A DNA stretch of 64,000 nt from Citricoccus zhacaiensis (GTDB taxonomy: Bacteria > Actinomycetota > Actinomycetes > Actinomycetales > Micrococcaceae). Positions 36,738 through 45,501 of this stretch are shown here, piece by piece. Every line of letters starts with the position of its first letter. Position 1 is the stretch's first letter. Location: assembly GCF_014645315.1 (NCBI RefSeq), contig NZ_BMLQ01000003.1, forward strand, positions 247,804 to 311,803, read 5' to 3'. The notes beneath the pieces were generated by a model that searched no databases, was not told where the DNA came from, and saw nothing but the letters and a program-made list of their open reading frames with translations. The position numbers and the translations under genes are program-made.

Positions 36738-38525
36738 ATGAGCTGTAGACCACGCCAGAAGGGCCCGCGCCGCGGGGTCCTGGGAACCGTCGCCCTGGCG
36801 GCGAGCCTAGGCCTCGTCCTCGCCGGATGCGGGGCCGGGGACGCCGGCACCAACGCCTCGGGCAACGGGGAAGCCGCAGCGGGTGAACCCCAGTCCGGCG
36901 GTGACCTGACCGTGCTCCTGGACGCCGGGTACTCCGGCGGCTGGGACACCGGGCTGGACCCGGCCACCTCCAACTCGGTGGGCGCGAACCAGTCGCTGAA
37001 CTCGGCGATCTTCGGCGGACTGTTCACCCTCGAGGCGGATGAGAACGGTGAGAACGCGGAGATCGTGCCCCACCAGGCCGAGAGTTACGAGTTCTCGGAG
37101 GATGGGCTGACCCTGACGGTGAAGCTCCGGGAGGGCATCACCTTCTCGGACGGGACGCCCATGGATGCTGAGGCCGTCCTGTGGAACTGGATCCGCAACC
37201 TCAGCTCGGGGAGCACAGGAGCCCCGCAACTGGACCTGGCCCAGGACCAGCCGGTGCCGGAACTCGACCAGCAGTTCCTGGACGATCTCTACGCGGCCCT
37301 GCCCGAGGACGTGGACCAGGAGCTGATCGAGCAGCGGCTGGGAGCCATCCGTGCCGTGGATGACGTGACGTTGGAGATCGAGCTCGCCACCGCGAACGGC
37401 GCCCTCGTGAACGCCATGCCCTACAACAACCTGAATCTCATCGCCTCGCCGACGGCGTATCAGGAGATGGGCGCCCAGGAGTTCAGTCAGGCCCCCGTGG
37501 CGGCGGGTCCGTTCACGGTGGAGGCCAACCGCATCAGCGAGCGTCTGGACCTGGATAAGAACGAGGACTACTTCAAGGACGGTCTGCCGTACCTGGACGA
37601 GCTGTCCTTCCAGTCCGTGGCCGGAGACCAGGTCATGTACCAGACGTTGCAGGCCGGTCAGGGCGATGCGATCGAGGGCTTGAGCTCTCTGACCCTGATC
37701 GAGCAGGCCCAGTCCAATCCCCAGGTCACCACCACCCTGGGGGCGCCGACCTCGCCGTACGTGATCCAGTTGAACACGCGCAAGGCGCCGTTCGATGACA
37801 AGAAGGCCCGGGAGGCGATCTACTACGCCACGGATTTCGAGGCCATCAACGAGGGACTCTTCGGTGGCCAGGGTGACATGTCGCAGTCGTTCACCGCCTC
37901 CGGTGGCTTGTTCCACCAGCAGGAGGTCGAGGGGTACCGCACCTATGACCCGGAGAAGGCCCGGGAGCTGGTCGAGGAGATCGGCGGGCTCACGGTGGAG
38001 CTGGGGACCACGGACATCGTGACCGCGCGTCAGGTCACCACGGCGCTGCAGACCCAGTGGCAGGACGCCGGGATCGACGTCACGATCGACTCCAAGCCCC
38101 TCGGTGACGTGATCACCAAGTTCGGCACCGGGGAGTGGGAGTCCATGCTCCAGACTGCGGGCGCATGGGACCCGGCTGCCGGAATCGGTGTGGGCGTCCG
38201 CTTCGGCTCCACCTCCACGTACAGCGGCACTCCGCTGCCGGAGGGGGCCAGCACCGCGGCCGAGGCCCTGGCCGGTGGGTTGCAGACCGACCTGGACCAG
38301 GTCATCCAGGACGCCGCCGGAACGGTGGACGAACAGGAACGTGAACAGCTCTACCAGCAGGCCGCGAAGATGATCTCCGACGAGGCCTATGGTCCCTTCG
38401 GTATCGCCTTCTCCCCGGCCCAGGTGGTCCGCAAGGGCGTTCACGGCCCCGGACTCACCACCCCGATTCCTGCTCTGGCGGTCAATCCCGGGGTCATCTA
38501 CGAGCGCGTGTGGGTTGAACAGTGA
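36738..38525 (+). CDS. ABC importer substrate-binding lipoprotein (peptide/nickel/opine type)
   Basis: A 595-residue SBP_bac_5 (cluster C) protein. The signal peptide ends in the lipobox LVLAGC (Cys about residue 31), so it is a membrane-anchored extracytoplasmic protein. YEFSEDGLTLTVKLREGITFSDGTPMDAEAVLWNW is the family signature. GTGGGGAGTCGTC precedes the ATG. It overlaps the permease gene (GTGA). The gene at 42644 is a close duplicate, with about 130 identical residues (about 333-462). It probably delivers the substrate of the 28-36 kb pathway, which need not be a peptide. Confidence 0.9.
   Translation: MSCRPRQKGPRRGVLGTVALAASLGLVLAGCGAGDAGTNASGNGEAAAGEPQSGGDLTVLLDAGYSGGWDTGLDPATSNSVGANQSLNSAIFGGLFTLEADENGENAEIVPHQAESYEFSEDGLTLTVKLREGITFSDGTPMDAEAVLWNWIRNLSSGSTGAPQLDLAQDQPVPELDQQFLDDLYAALPEDVDQELIEQRLGAIRAVDDVTLEIELATANGALVNAMPYNNLNLIASPTAYQEMGAQEFSQAPVAAGPFTVEANRISERLDLDKNEDYFKDGLPYLDELSFQSVAGDQVMYQTLQAGQGDAIEGLSSLTLIEQAQSNPQVTTTLGAPTSPYVIQLNTRKAPFDDKKAREAIYYATDFEAINEGLFGGQGDMSQSFTASGGLFHQQEVEGYRTYDPEKARELVEEIGGLTVELGTTDIVTARQVTTALQTQWQDAGIDVTIDSKPLGDVITKFGTGEWESMLQTAGAWDPAAGIGVGVRFGSTSTYSGTPLPEGASTAAEALAGGLQTDLDQVIQDAAGTVDEQEREQLYQQAAKMISDEAYGPFGIAFSPAQVVRKGVHGPGLTTPIPALAVNPGVIYERVWVEQ
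37752..38023 (+). repeat. Near-identical DNA block shared with the second binding-protein gene
   Basis: Positions 37752-37849 (98 nt) equal 43661-43758, and 37869-38023 (155 nt) equal 43778-43932, separated by a few silent differences. Flanking parts of the two genes are clearly more diverged. This looks like recent gene conversion between duplicates. Confidence 0.8.
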
Positions 38526-39580
38526 CTGACACCGCCGTCCACCCGCACGCGGCCCGGCCGGACGGGACCAAGCCACCCGGCAGGCAGGGACGCGGGGTCA
38601 CCCAGGGCGCCGGCAGCGGCTCGCCTCTGCTGAGGCTCTTCGGTCGCCGCCTGCTGATGACCATTCCACTGCTGCTGGCCATCAGCGTCCTGGTCTTCGT
38701 GCTGCTGGAGATGATGCCGGGAGACCCGGCGCGCAACCAGGCCGGTATGGATGCCTCCGAGGAGCAGGTCGAGGCCGTGCGCCAGCGCATGGGCCTGGAC
38801 CGGCCCGCGCCGGAGAGATATTTCGGCTGGCTCTTCGGTCTCTTCCGCGGGGACCTCGGCCAGTCTTCCGTCAGCGGCCAGCCGGTGGCGGACATGATCG
38901 CCGATCGCGCTCCGGTCACCCTGGAGCTGGTCGTCCTCGCCTTCGTGGTCTCCCTCGGGATTGCGATCCCGGTGGCCCTGATGGCCGCACGCAAGCCCGG
39001 CGGGCTGTTCGACCGGGCCACCATGGTGGTCGCCATGACCATGTTGGCGGTTCCGAACTTCGTGCTGGCCATGCTGCTCGTCCTGGTCTTCGCGATCACG
39101 CTCCAGATGCTGCCCGCCATCGGATTCGTCCCGCTGGAGGACGGGCTGGTGCCCAACCTGAGATCTGTCGCCATGCCGGTCCTGGCCCTGGCCGTCCCCC
39201 TGGCGGCCTTCTATACCCGTTTCCTGCGCGGCGACCTCGTCGAGCAGATGAACTCCGCCGACTACGTGGACACGGCCCGGTCCAAGGGCGTCCGCCCCGG
39301 GTTGGTGCTCTGGCTCCATGCCTTCCGCAATTCCTCCTTCGGGCTGCTGACCATCGTGGGCCTGAACATCGGCACCCTGGTGGGTGGCACGGTCATCATC
39401 GAACAGATCTTCGCGATGCCGGGGATGGGCATGATGATGCTGGAGGGCGCCATGTCCCAGGACGTGGCCGTGGTGCAGATGTGTGTGTTCATCTTCGCGG
39501 CCGTGGCCGTGCTCGCCAACCTCGTCGTCGACCTGATGTACGCCGTCCTCGACCCAAGGATCCGTTATGGCAGTCACTGA
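38522..39580 (+). CDS. ABC importer permease (DppB type)
   Basis: A 352-residue inner-membrane protein with a 35-residue hydrophilic N-terminus, a first membrane helix (LLMTIPLLLAISVLVFVLLEMMPGDPAR...) typical of DppB/OppB, and five more helices. The cytoplasmic EAA loop is DYVDTARSKGVRPGLVLWLHAFRNS. The GTG start overlaps the binding-protein stop. Confidence 0.92.
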   Translation: MTDTAVHPHAARPDGTKPPGRQGRGVTQGAGSGSPLLRLFGRRLLMTIPLLLAISVLVFVLLEMMPGDPARNQAGMDASEEQVEAVRQRMGLDRPAPERYFGWLFGLFRGDLGQSSVSGQPVADMIADRAPVTLELVVLAFVVSLGIAIPVALMAARKPGGLFDRATMVVAMTMLAVPNFVLAMLLVLVFAITLQMLPAIGFVPLEDGLVPNLRSVAMPVLALAVPLAAFYTRFLRGDLVEQMNSADYVDTARSKGVRPGLVLWLHAFRNSSFGLLTIVGLNIGTLVGGTVIIEQIFAMPGMGMMMLEGAMSQDVAVVQMCVFIFAAVAVLANLVVDLMYAVLDPRIRYGSH

Positions 39581-40451
39581 AGCCCCCGCGGTCCTCGCCG
39601 CGTTGCCCGAGGTCCACGACGATTCCGACCTGCGCTGGGGCCGCCTGCGCCAACGGCTGGTGGTCGGCCTGCCGGTGGCCTTCGTCAGCCTGCTGCTGCT
39701 GGCCTGCTTCGTGGCCCCGTACGTGTTTCCCGTACCGGCCCCGGTCGGCGGAAGCATCCTGGAGAGCGCCCTGCCGCCGGGCAGCCCCGGCCACCTGCTG
39801 GGCACGGACATCAACGGCAATGACGTCCTGGCCCGGCTGCTGCACGGTGGCCAGTCATCGCTGATCGTGGCCATCTCCGTCAACCTCATCGGCCTCGCCG
39901 TCGGCGGGGGCATCGGCGCCTTGTCCGGCTATGTCGGCGGCCGGGTGGACAACCTCATCATGCGCGTCCTGGACGTGTTCATCGCCTTCCCCTCCCTGGT
40001 CCTCACCATCTTCATCGCCCAGGCCCTGGGCCCGAGTATCCCGAACACCATCCTGGCGCTGTCCGCCTTCAGCATCCCGGCCGTGGCCCGAGTGGCCCGC
40101 TCGGCCACGCTGAGGGTGATGACCATGCCGTACCTGCAGGCCGCTGAACTCAGCGGAAGCCCGGCCTGGCGAATCCTCCTGAGGCACGTGGCGCCGAACA
40201 TCACCCCGCAGATGCTGAACTTCGCCATGCTCGGCATGGGCATCGTGATCGTGACGGAGGGCGCCCTGAGCTTCCTCGGCCTCGGCATCCCACCGCCCGC
40301 ACCGAGCTGGGGGAACATGATCTTCGAGGGCCAGCAATCAATGTCCGCCACACCACTGCTGGTGCTGTGGCCCAGCCTGGCCCTCCTGGCCACGGTGCTG
40401 TCCTTCAACCTGTTGGGTGAGAACATCCGCGACGAGATGAGTGGGCGATGA
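39567..40451 (+). CDS. ABC importer permease (DppC type)
   Basis: A 294-residue permease, partner of the DppB-type protein. LGTDINGNDVLARLLHGGQSSL is the conserved periplasmic entry of OppC/DppC proteins, and PYLQAAELSGSPAWRILLRHVAPN the EAA loop. SFLGLGIPPPAPSWGNMI is the typical C-terminal block. The start overlaps the previous gene by 14 nt. Confidence 0.92.
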   Translation: MAVTEAPAVLAALPEVHDDSDLRWGRLRQRLVVGLPVAFVSLLLLACFVAPYVFPVPAPVGGSILESALPPGSPGHLLGTDINGNDVLARLLHGGQSSLIVAISVNLIGLAVGGGIGALSGYVGGRVDNLIMRVLDVFIAFPSLVLTIFIAQALGPSIPNTILALSAFSIPAVARVARSATLRVMTMPYLQAAELSGSPAWRILLRHVAPNITPQMLNFAMLGMGIVIVTEGALSFLGLGIPPPAPSWGNMIFEGQQSMSATPLLVLWPSLALLATVLSFNLLGENIRDEMSGR

Positions 40452-41491
40452 GCACGACCATGACCATCACACCAGAACCGGCTACCTCCGACGGGATCGG
40501 AGACAAGCCGGTCCTCAGGGTCAGAGACCTGCAGGTCACGTTCACGCGGGCCGGCAAGCGCATCCGGGCCGCCAAGGGAGTGTCCTTCAACGTCCGGCCC
40601 GGGAAGATGCTGGCCATCATCGGTGAATCGGGCTCGGGCAAGTCCGTCACCGTCCGCGCCCTGATGGGACTCTTGCCGCCCAGTGCCAAGGTCGCGGGGT
40701 CCGCAGACCTCGACGGCCAGGAACTGGTGGGCCTGAGTGACCGGAAGATGAGGTTGGTGCGGGGCCAGGAGATCTCCATGGTCTTCCAGGACCCGGCACG
40801 CTCCTTGAACCCGACCATGTCGGTGGGTGCGCAGATCGTGGAATCGGTCCGGACCCATCGAACGGTCGGCCGCAAGGAGGCGGCGGAGCGGGCCATCGAA
40901 CTCCTCAAACTCGTGCGGCTGCCAGCTCCGGAGAAGCGGTTCCACCAGTATCCGCACCAGCTGTCCGGCGGCATGCGCCAGCGCGTCATGATCGCCATCG
41001 CGCTGGCATCCGACCCCAAGGTACTGATCGCGGACGAGGCGACCACGGCCCTGGATGTGACCACCCAGGCCCAGATCATGGAACTGCTGGTGGACCTGCG
41101 CGAGCGGCTGGGGACGGCGGTCATCATGATCAGCCACGACCTGGGACTGGCGGCCAGCTACGCCGACGAAGTGCTCGTGATGTATGCCGGCCAGGTGGTG
41201 GAGCAGGCCGAGACCTCGGAACTCTTCGCCAACGTGAGGATGCCGTATACCCGCGCCCTCCTGGAGGCCATTCCCCAGGTGTCCCGGCCGTCCCACTCGG
41301 CCCTGACCGTCATCGGTGGGCACCCGCCGGATCCCTCCCAGCGGATCGAGGGCTGCCCGTTCCGGCCGCGATGCGTCCGGGCGACCGAGACCTGTGTCAC
41401 GGCGCCGGCACTGCTGGAGCATGACGCCGGCCACTGGTACGCGTGCTGGCATCCGGTGACCGGCGATCCCCGAGAGGAGACTGAGTCATGA
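40448..41491 (+). CDS. ABC importer ATP-binding protein (DppD type)
   Basis: A 347-residue ATPase. Walker A GESGSGKS, signature LSGGMRQR, Walker B VLIADEATTALD, switch His in MISHDLG. The C-terminal extension GCPFRPRCVRATETC, with its Cys cluster, is typical of the oligopeptide/dipeptide transporter ATPases. ATGA overlap with the permease gene. Confidence 0.93.
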   Translation: MSTTMTITPEPATSDGIGDKPVLRVRDLQVTFTRAGKRIRAAKGVSFNVRPGKMLAIIGESGSGKSVTVRALMGLLPPSAKVAGSADLDGQELVGLSDRKMRLVRGQEISMVFQDPARSLNPTMSVGAQIVESVRTHRTVGRKEAAERAIELLKLVRLPAPEKRFHQYPHQLSGGMRQRVMIAIALASDPKVLIADEATTALDVTTQAQIMELLVDLRERLGTAVIMISHDLGLAASYADEVLVMYAGQVVEQAETSELFANVRMPYTRALLEAIPQVSRPSHSALTVIGGHPPDPSQRIEGCPFRPRCVRATETCVTAPALLEHDAGHWYACWHPVTGDPREETES

Positions 41492-42522
41492 GCGAACCGT
41501 TGCTGTCCGTCAGGAACATCGTCCAGGAGTTCGAGAGCCGTGGACCCGGGGGAGTGAAGGAAGGCGTGGTCCATGCCGTCTCCGACATCTCGTTCGACCT
41601 GATGCCCGGCGAGACCCTGGGGATCGTGGGGGAGACCGGCTCGGGAAAGTCCACCCTGGCACGTGCCGTGATCCAGGTCGACCGGCCGAAATCAGGATCC
41701 GTGGTGTTCAGAGGCGAGGACCTCACCGGGCTCAGCCGCAAAGAGCTGAAGAAGGTCTGGTCCAATTTCCAGATGGTCTACCAGGATCCCTTCAGCTCCC
41801 TGAACCCGCGGTGGCGGATCGAGGACGTGGTGGCCGAACCACTGGACAGCCACCGCTCACTGAGCCGGCAGGAACGTCGGGCGAAGGTGCGGGAGCTCCT
41901 GGACCTCGTGGGCCTGGACCCGGACACCTACCTGCGGCGCAGGCCCATGGAACTGTCCGGCGGACAGGCACAGCGGGTCGCCATCGCCCGGGCCATCGCC
42001 CTGGATCCGGCGGTCATCATCTGCGACGAGGCCATCTCCTCCCTGGACGTCCTCATTCAGGCGCAGGTGATCAACCTGTTCGAGAAGCTCCGCGTGGAAC
42101 TGGGGCTGTCCTACCTCTTCATCGCCCACGACCTCGCCACGGTGAAGCAGGTCAGCGACCGGGTCGCGGTGCTCTATCTCGGCCAACTGGCCGAGATCGC
42201 CCCCTCGGATCGGATGTACGAGACGCCGCGTCATCCCTATACGCGTGCCCTGCTGGACTCGGTGCCCGGCCTCGACCCGGAGACCGGGGTGGCCAAGCGG
42301 CCCATCACCCTGCCCGGGGACGTCCCCAGCCCGCTGGATCCGCCCTCGGGGTGTCGATTCCGCACCCGCTGCCCTTTTGCCCAGGAGATCTGTGCGGCCG
42401 TGGAGCCGAAGCTGGAACCGTGTTCGGGCGGCGGATTCGTGGCCTGTCATTTCCCTTTGGACGACGATGGCCTGCCCACCAACGGGCATCCGGAGGGTGC
42501 CAAGGCTGCCATGCCCGCGTAG
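41488..42522 (+). CDS. ABC importer ATP-binding protein (DppF type)
   Basis: A 344-residue ATPase pairing with the previous one. Walker A GETGSGKST, signature LSGGQAQR, Walker B VIICDEAISSLD, switch FIAHDLA, and C-terminal GCRFRTRCPFAQEIC. ATGA overlap with the previous gene. The second binding-protein gene follows after a 121-bp gap with its own promoter elements. Confidence 0.93.
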   Translation: MSEPLLSVRNIVQEFESRGPGGVKEGVVHAVSDISFDLMPGETLGIVGETGSGKSTLARAVIQVDRPKSGSVVFRGEDLTGLSRKELKKVWSNFQMVYQDPFSSLNPRWRIEDVVAEPLDSHRSLSRQERRAKVRELLDLVGLDPDTYLRRRPMELSGGQAQRVAIARAIALDPAVIICDEAISSLDVLIQAQVINLFEKLRVELGLSYLFIAHDLATVKQVSDRVAVLYLGQLAEIAPSDRMYETPRHPYTRALLDSVPGLDPETGVAKRPITLPGDVPSPLDPPSGCRFRTRCPFAQEICAAVEPKLEPCSGGGFVACHFPLDDDGLPTNGHPEGAKAAMPA

Positions 42523-42526
42523 CGCC

Positions 42527-42541
42527 TTTCGTCCGACGGAA
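42527..42541. promoter_or_regulatory. TTCC-N7-GGAA-type operator (one mismatch)
   Basis: TTTC-GTCCGAC-GGAA, extended to CCTTTC/GGAAGG. It starts 5 bp after the ATPase stop, 44 bp before a CAGACTTC block (42571-42578), the same layout as at the 36.6 kb promoter. Confidence 0.55.
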
Positions 42542-42589
42542 GGTGCATGGTAGCGGCCGGCCGCCTGGGACAGACTTCCATGAAGCCAA

Positions 42590-42605
42590 TGTGACGTGAA
42601 TCACT
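42590..42605. promoter_or_regulatory. CRP/GlxR-like site
   Basis: TGTGA-N6-TCACT, 9 of 10 matches, 38 bp before the second binding-protein start. Confidence 0.5.
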
Positions 42606-42643
42606 GTGGCCGATCCTCCATCACCGTCCTCTTGGGAGTCGTC

Positions 42644-44434
42644 ATGAATACCATCCCCCGCCGGAAGGGCCCGCGCCGCGGGCTCCTCGGCACCCTGGCC
42701 CTGGCGGCCAGCCTCAGTCTCGTCCTCGCTGGTTGCGGTGGGGGAGAGCCCAATGCGGAAGGCCAAGCCACCGAAGCCGCCGCCACCGTGGGTGAGCCTC
42801 AGACCGGCGGTGACCTGACCGTGTTGCTCGATGCCGGTTTCGCCGGTGGGTGGTCCACGGGGCTGGACCCGGCGACCTCCAACACGGTCGGCGCCAACAT
42901 GCCGCAGAACTCGGCGATCTTCGGGGGATTGTTCACCCTCGAGGCGGATGAGAACGGTGAGAACGCGGAGATCGTGCCGAACCAGGCGGAGAGCTATGAG
43001 TTCTCGGAGGACGGGCTGACCTTGACCGTGAAGCTTCGGGAAGGCATCACCTTCTCGGACGGATCCCCGTTGAACGCTGATGCGGTGGTGTGGAACTGGA
43101 TTCGGGCGTTGAGTTCCGGTAGTACGGGCACGCCCCAACTGGACCTCGATCTCACGCGGGAGATGCCTGAACTGGACCAGCAGTTCCTGGACGACCTCTA
43201 TGCGGCCCTGCCTGAGGACGTGGACCAGGCCGTGATCGAGCAGCGCCTCGGAGCAGTCCAGGCCGTGGACGACCTCACCGTCGAGATCCATTTCTCCGTG
43301 GCCAACGGTGCTTTCGTGAACGCGATGCCCTCCACCAGCCTGAACTTCGTTGGCTCGCCCACGGCGTACCAGGAGCTGGGTGCGGACCAGTACAGTCAGG
43401 CGCCGGTCGCGGCGGGGCCCTTCACCGTCGATGCCAATCGGCTGTCCGAACGGCTGGAGCTGACCAGGAATGAGGACTACTTCAGGGACGGTCTGCCGTA
43501 CCTGGATGAGTTGTCCTTCCAGTCGGTGGCCGGAGACCAGGTGCTGTACCAGACGTTGCAGGCCGGCCAGGGGGATGCGATCGAGGGACTGAGCTCGGTC
43601 ACGCTGATCGAACAGGCGCAGGAGAACCCGAATCTGACCACCACACTCGGGGCGCCCACGTCGCCGTACGTGATCCAGTTGAACACGCGCAAGGCGCCGT
43701 TCGATGACAAGAAGGCCCGGGAGGCGATCTACTACGCCACGGATTTCGAGGCCATCAATGAAGGCCTCTTCGGCGGTCAGGGTGACATGTCGCAGTCGTT
43801 CACCGCCTCCGGTGGCTTGTTCCACCAGCAGGAGGTCGAGGGGTACCGCACCTATGACCCGGAGAAGGCCCGGGAGCTGGTCGAGGAGATCGGCGGGCTC
43901 ACGGTGGAGCTGGGGACCACGGACATCGTGACGGCCCGCCAGGTCACCACCGCGCTGCAGACCCAGTGGCAGGACGCCGGGATCGACGTCACGATCGACT
44001 CCAAGCCGCTCGGTGACGTGATCACCAAGTTCACCAGCGGCGAGTGGGAGTCCATGCTCCAGACTGCGGGCGCATGGGAGCCCGCCGCCGGCATCGGCGT
44101 GGCCGTCCGCTTCGGCTCCACGTCTCCGTTCAGCGGCACTCCGCTGCCGGAGGGCGCCGAGACGGCGACCCAGGCGCTGGAGGAGAACCTGAACACCGAG
44201 CTTGATGAAGTACTGACGAATGCCGCATCCACCGTGGACCAGGAGGAGCGCGGTGACCTGTACAAGCAGGCCGCGAAGATGATCTCCGACGAGGCCTATG
44301 GCCCCTTCGGCATGGCCTTCTCCCCGGCCCAGGTGGTCCGCAAGGGCGTTCACGGCCCCGGGCTCACCACGCCTATCCCGGCCCTCGTGGTCAACAGCGG
44401 GGTCCTGTATGACAGGGTCTGGGTGGAGCAGTGA
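42644..44434 (+). CDS. Second ABC substrate-binding lipoprotein (duplicate)
   Basis: A 596-residue SBP_bac_5 lipoprotein (lipobox LVLAGC near residue 30). It duplicates the protein at 36738 along its full length: the middle-to-C-terminal part (about 334-463) is identical, while the N-terminal ligand-contact regions and the last third differ (for example LDLDLTREMPELDQ against LDLAQDQPVPELDQ). CTTGGGAGTCGTC precedes the ATG. Two receptors for one translocator suggest two related ligands or different affinities (inference). It ends at a strong hairpin. Confidence 0.9.
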   Translation: MNTIPRRKGPRRGLLGTLALAASLSLVLAGCGGGEPNAEGQATEAAATVGEPQTGGDLTVLLDAGFAGGWSTGLDPATSNTVGANMPQNSAIFGGLFTLEADENGENAEIVPNQAESYEFSEDGLTLTVKLREGITFSDGSPLNADAVVWNWIRALSSGSTGTPQLDLDLTREMPELDQQFLDDLYAALPEDVDQAVIEQRLGAVQAVDDLTVEIHFSVANGAFVNAMPSTSLNFVGSPTAYQELGADQYSQAPVAAGPFTVDANRLSERLELTRNEDYFRDGLPYLDELSFQSVAGDQVLYQTLQAGQGDAIEGLSSVTLIEQAQENPNLTTTLGAPTSPYVIQLNTRKAPFDDKKAREAIYYATDFEAINEGLFGGQGDMSQSFTASGGLFHQQEVEGYRTYDPEKARELVEEIGGLTVELGTTDIVTARQVTTALQTQWQDAGIDVTIDSKPLGDVITKFTSGEWESMLQTAGAWEPAAGIGVAVRFGSTSPFSGTPLPEGAETATQALEENLNTELDEVLTNAASTVDQEERGDLYKQAAKMISDEAYGPFGMAFSPAQVVRKGVHGPGLTTPIPALVVNSGVLYDRVWVEQ

Positions 44435-44459
44435 TGGCAGTCCGCTGAACGCACCGCCA

Positions 44460-44500
44460 CACACCGCCGGCCGGGGGCAAAGCCCCCGGCCGGCGGTGTG
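44460..44500. terminator. Bidirectional terminator, 19-bp perfect stem
   Basis: 44460-44478 pairs perfectly with 44482-44500 around an AAA loop. It lies between the ends of the convergent binding-protein gene and the small CxDC-protein gene. Confidence 0.75.
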
Positions 44501-44512
44501 GTCCGACAAGGT

Positions 44513-44755
44513 TCAGACGAGCTGGCCGTCGTCGCCGATCTCCGTGGGGTAGGTGATGTCGATCGAGTCTGCGGCGGTGCCGGTGGCATTGGAGATCATG
44601 GCGGCCATCAGGTTCTTCGGCACGAGGCAGTCCCCGCAGACCCCATCCTCGGCACGGATGCGGGCCTCGAGCCGGTCGCCAGAGTCGTCGATCGTCAGGA
44701 TGTATCCGTCCGCGGCCAGGGTCTGGCGCAGGTCGTCGAGAGGCTGGGCGGTCAT
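44513..44755 (-). CDS. Small CxDC protein, possible diverged NifU-type domain
   Basis: An 80-residue protein. The layout LRQTLAADGY...LEARIRAEDGVCGDCL...MAAMISNATG...SIDITYP parallels the NifU C-terminal domain (helix, DGG, strand pair, CxxC, helix, strand), with Cys40 and Cys43 in CGDC. The paralogue at 46693 has the same order with CADC. Both flank the second UGSC pair; this one is divergent from it. A role in Fe-S supply or electron transfer to the UGSC/partner proteins is inferred. An upstream GAGGAACC supports the ATG at 44755. Confidence 0.65.
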   Translation of the reverse strand: MTAQPLDDLRQTLAADGYILTIDDSGDRLEARIRAEDGVCGDCLVPKNLMAAMISNATGTAADSIDITYPTEIGDDGQLV

Positions 44756-44842
44756 GGTTCCTCCGATGGGTGGTGGGAGCCGAGGCTCCGGTGCCGGGTC
44801 AGCTCAATTGTGTGCATCCGACGATCCGTCCACGGGTTGGCC

Positions 44843-44885
44843 TTCCGCTGCGCGGAACACCGGTCCGCCCTTCCAACCACCGGAA
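44843..44885. promoter_or_regulatory. Two tandem TTCC-N7-GGAA operators
   Basis: Site 1: TTCC-GCTGCGC-GGAA (44843-44857). Site 2: TTCC-AACCACC-GGAA (44871-44885). Their starts are 28 bp apart, in the 200-bp divergent region between the small CxDC gene (minus) and the second UGSC gene (plus). The only promoter here with two perfect copies. Confidence 0.65.
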
Positions 44886-44955
44886 GCTCTCGTTGAGCAG
44901 GCGGGACCGTGCTGGTTGTGTGTGGAGCACCCGAGTATGAAACGGAGAACCGGAC

Positions 44956-45501
44956 ATGACCACCATGGAAGTGTTGATCGATCCCACGGGCGCTTCCGAG
45001 CGCACCAGCGACATGACCCTCTCGCTCAGGCCTGGCACCCTGGCCGGACTGAGGGTCGGCCTGCTGGACAACACCAAGCCCAATGCCACCACCCTGCTGG
45101 AGGCCCTCGGCGACGAATTGCGCCAGCGCCACGGCATCGGCTCGGTGACGATGTACACCAAGGACTACTTCGGCACTCCGGTGAAGGACGAGCTGCGGGA
45201 TGAGATCGTCCGCGAATGCGACCTGGTGGTCACCGCCGTCGGAGACTGCGGTTCCTGCAGTGCGGCCACGGTGCTGGACGGCATCATCTTCGAACGGCAC
45301 GGACTGCCGGCCGTCAGCATCGTCAGCGACTCCTTCCTGATGTCCGGGCAGGCCATGGCCTCGCTCCAGGGCTTCCCGGGATATGACTTCCTGGCCGCAA
45401 CCCATCCCATCGCGAGCCTGTCCGCCGAGGAACTCAAGAACCGTGCGGCGGAGCTCATGGCCGGTGTGGAGCGGATCCTCGGCGCGGAGGTGGCCGCGTG
45501 A
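44956..45501 (+). CDS. UGSC-family redox protein, cysteine form (second copy)
   Basis: A 181-residue paralogue of the protein at 31799. The motif is AVGDCGSCSAATVLDGI with Cys98 and Cys101. Shared blocks: RVGLLDNTKPNA, ECDLVVTAVGDCGSC, FERHGLPAV, and a C-terminal helix. AACGGAGAACCGGAC precedes the ATG. GTGA overlap with the partner gene. Same caution on function as for the first copy. Confidence 0.75.
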   Translation: MTTMEVLIDPTGASERTSDMTLSLRPGTLAGLRVGLLDNTKPNATTLLEALGDELRQRHGIGSVTMYTKDYFGTPVKDELRDEIVRECDLVVTAVGDCGSCSAATVLDGIIFERHGLPAVSIVSDSFLMSGQAMASLQGFPGYDFLAATHPIASLSAEELKNRAAELMAGVERILGAEVAA

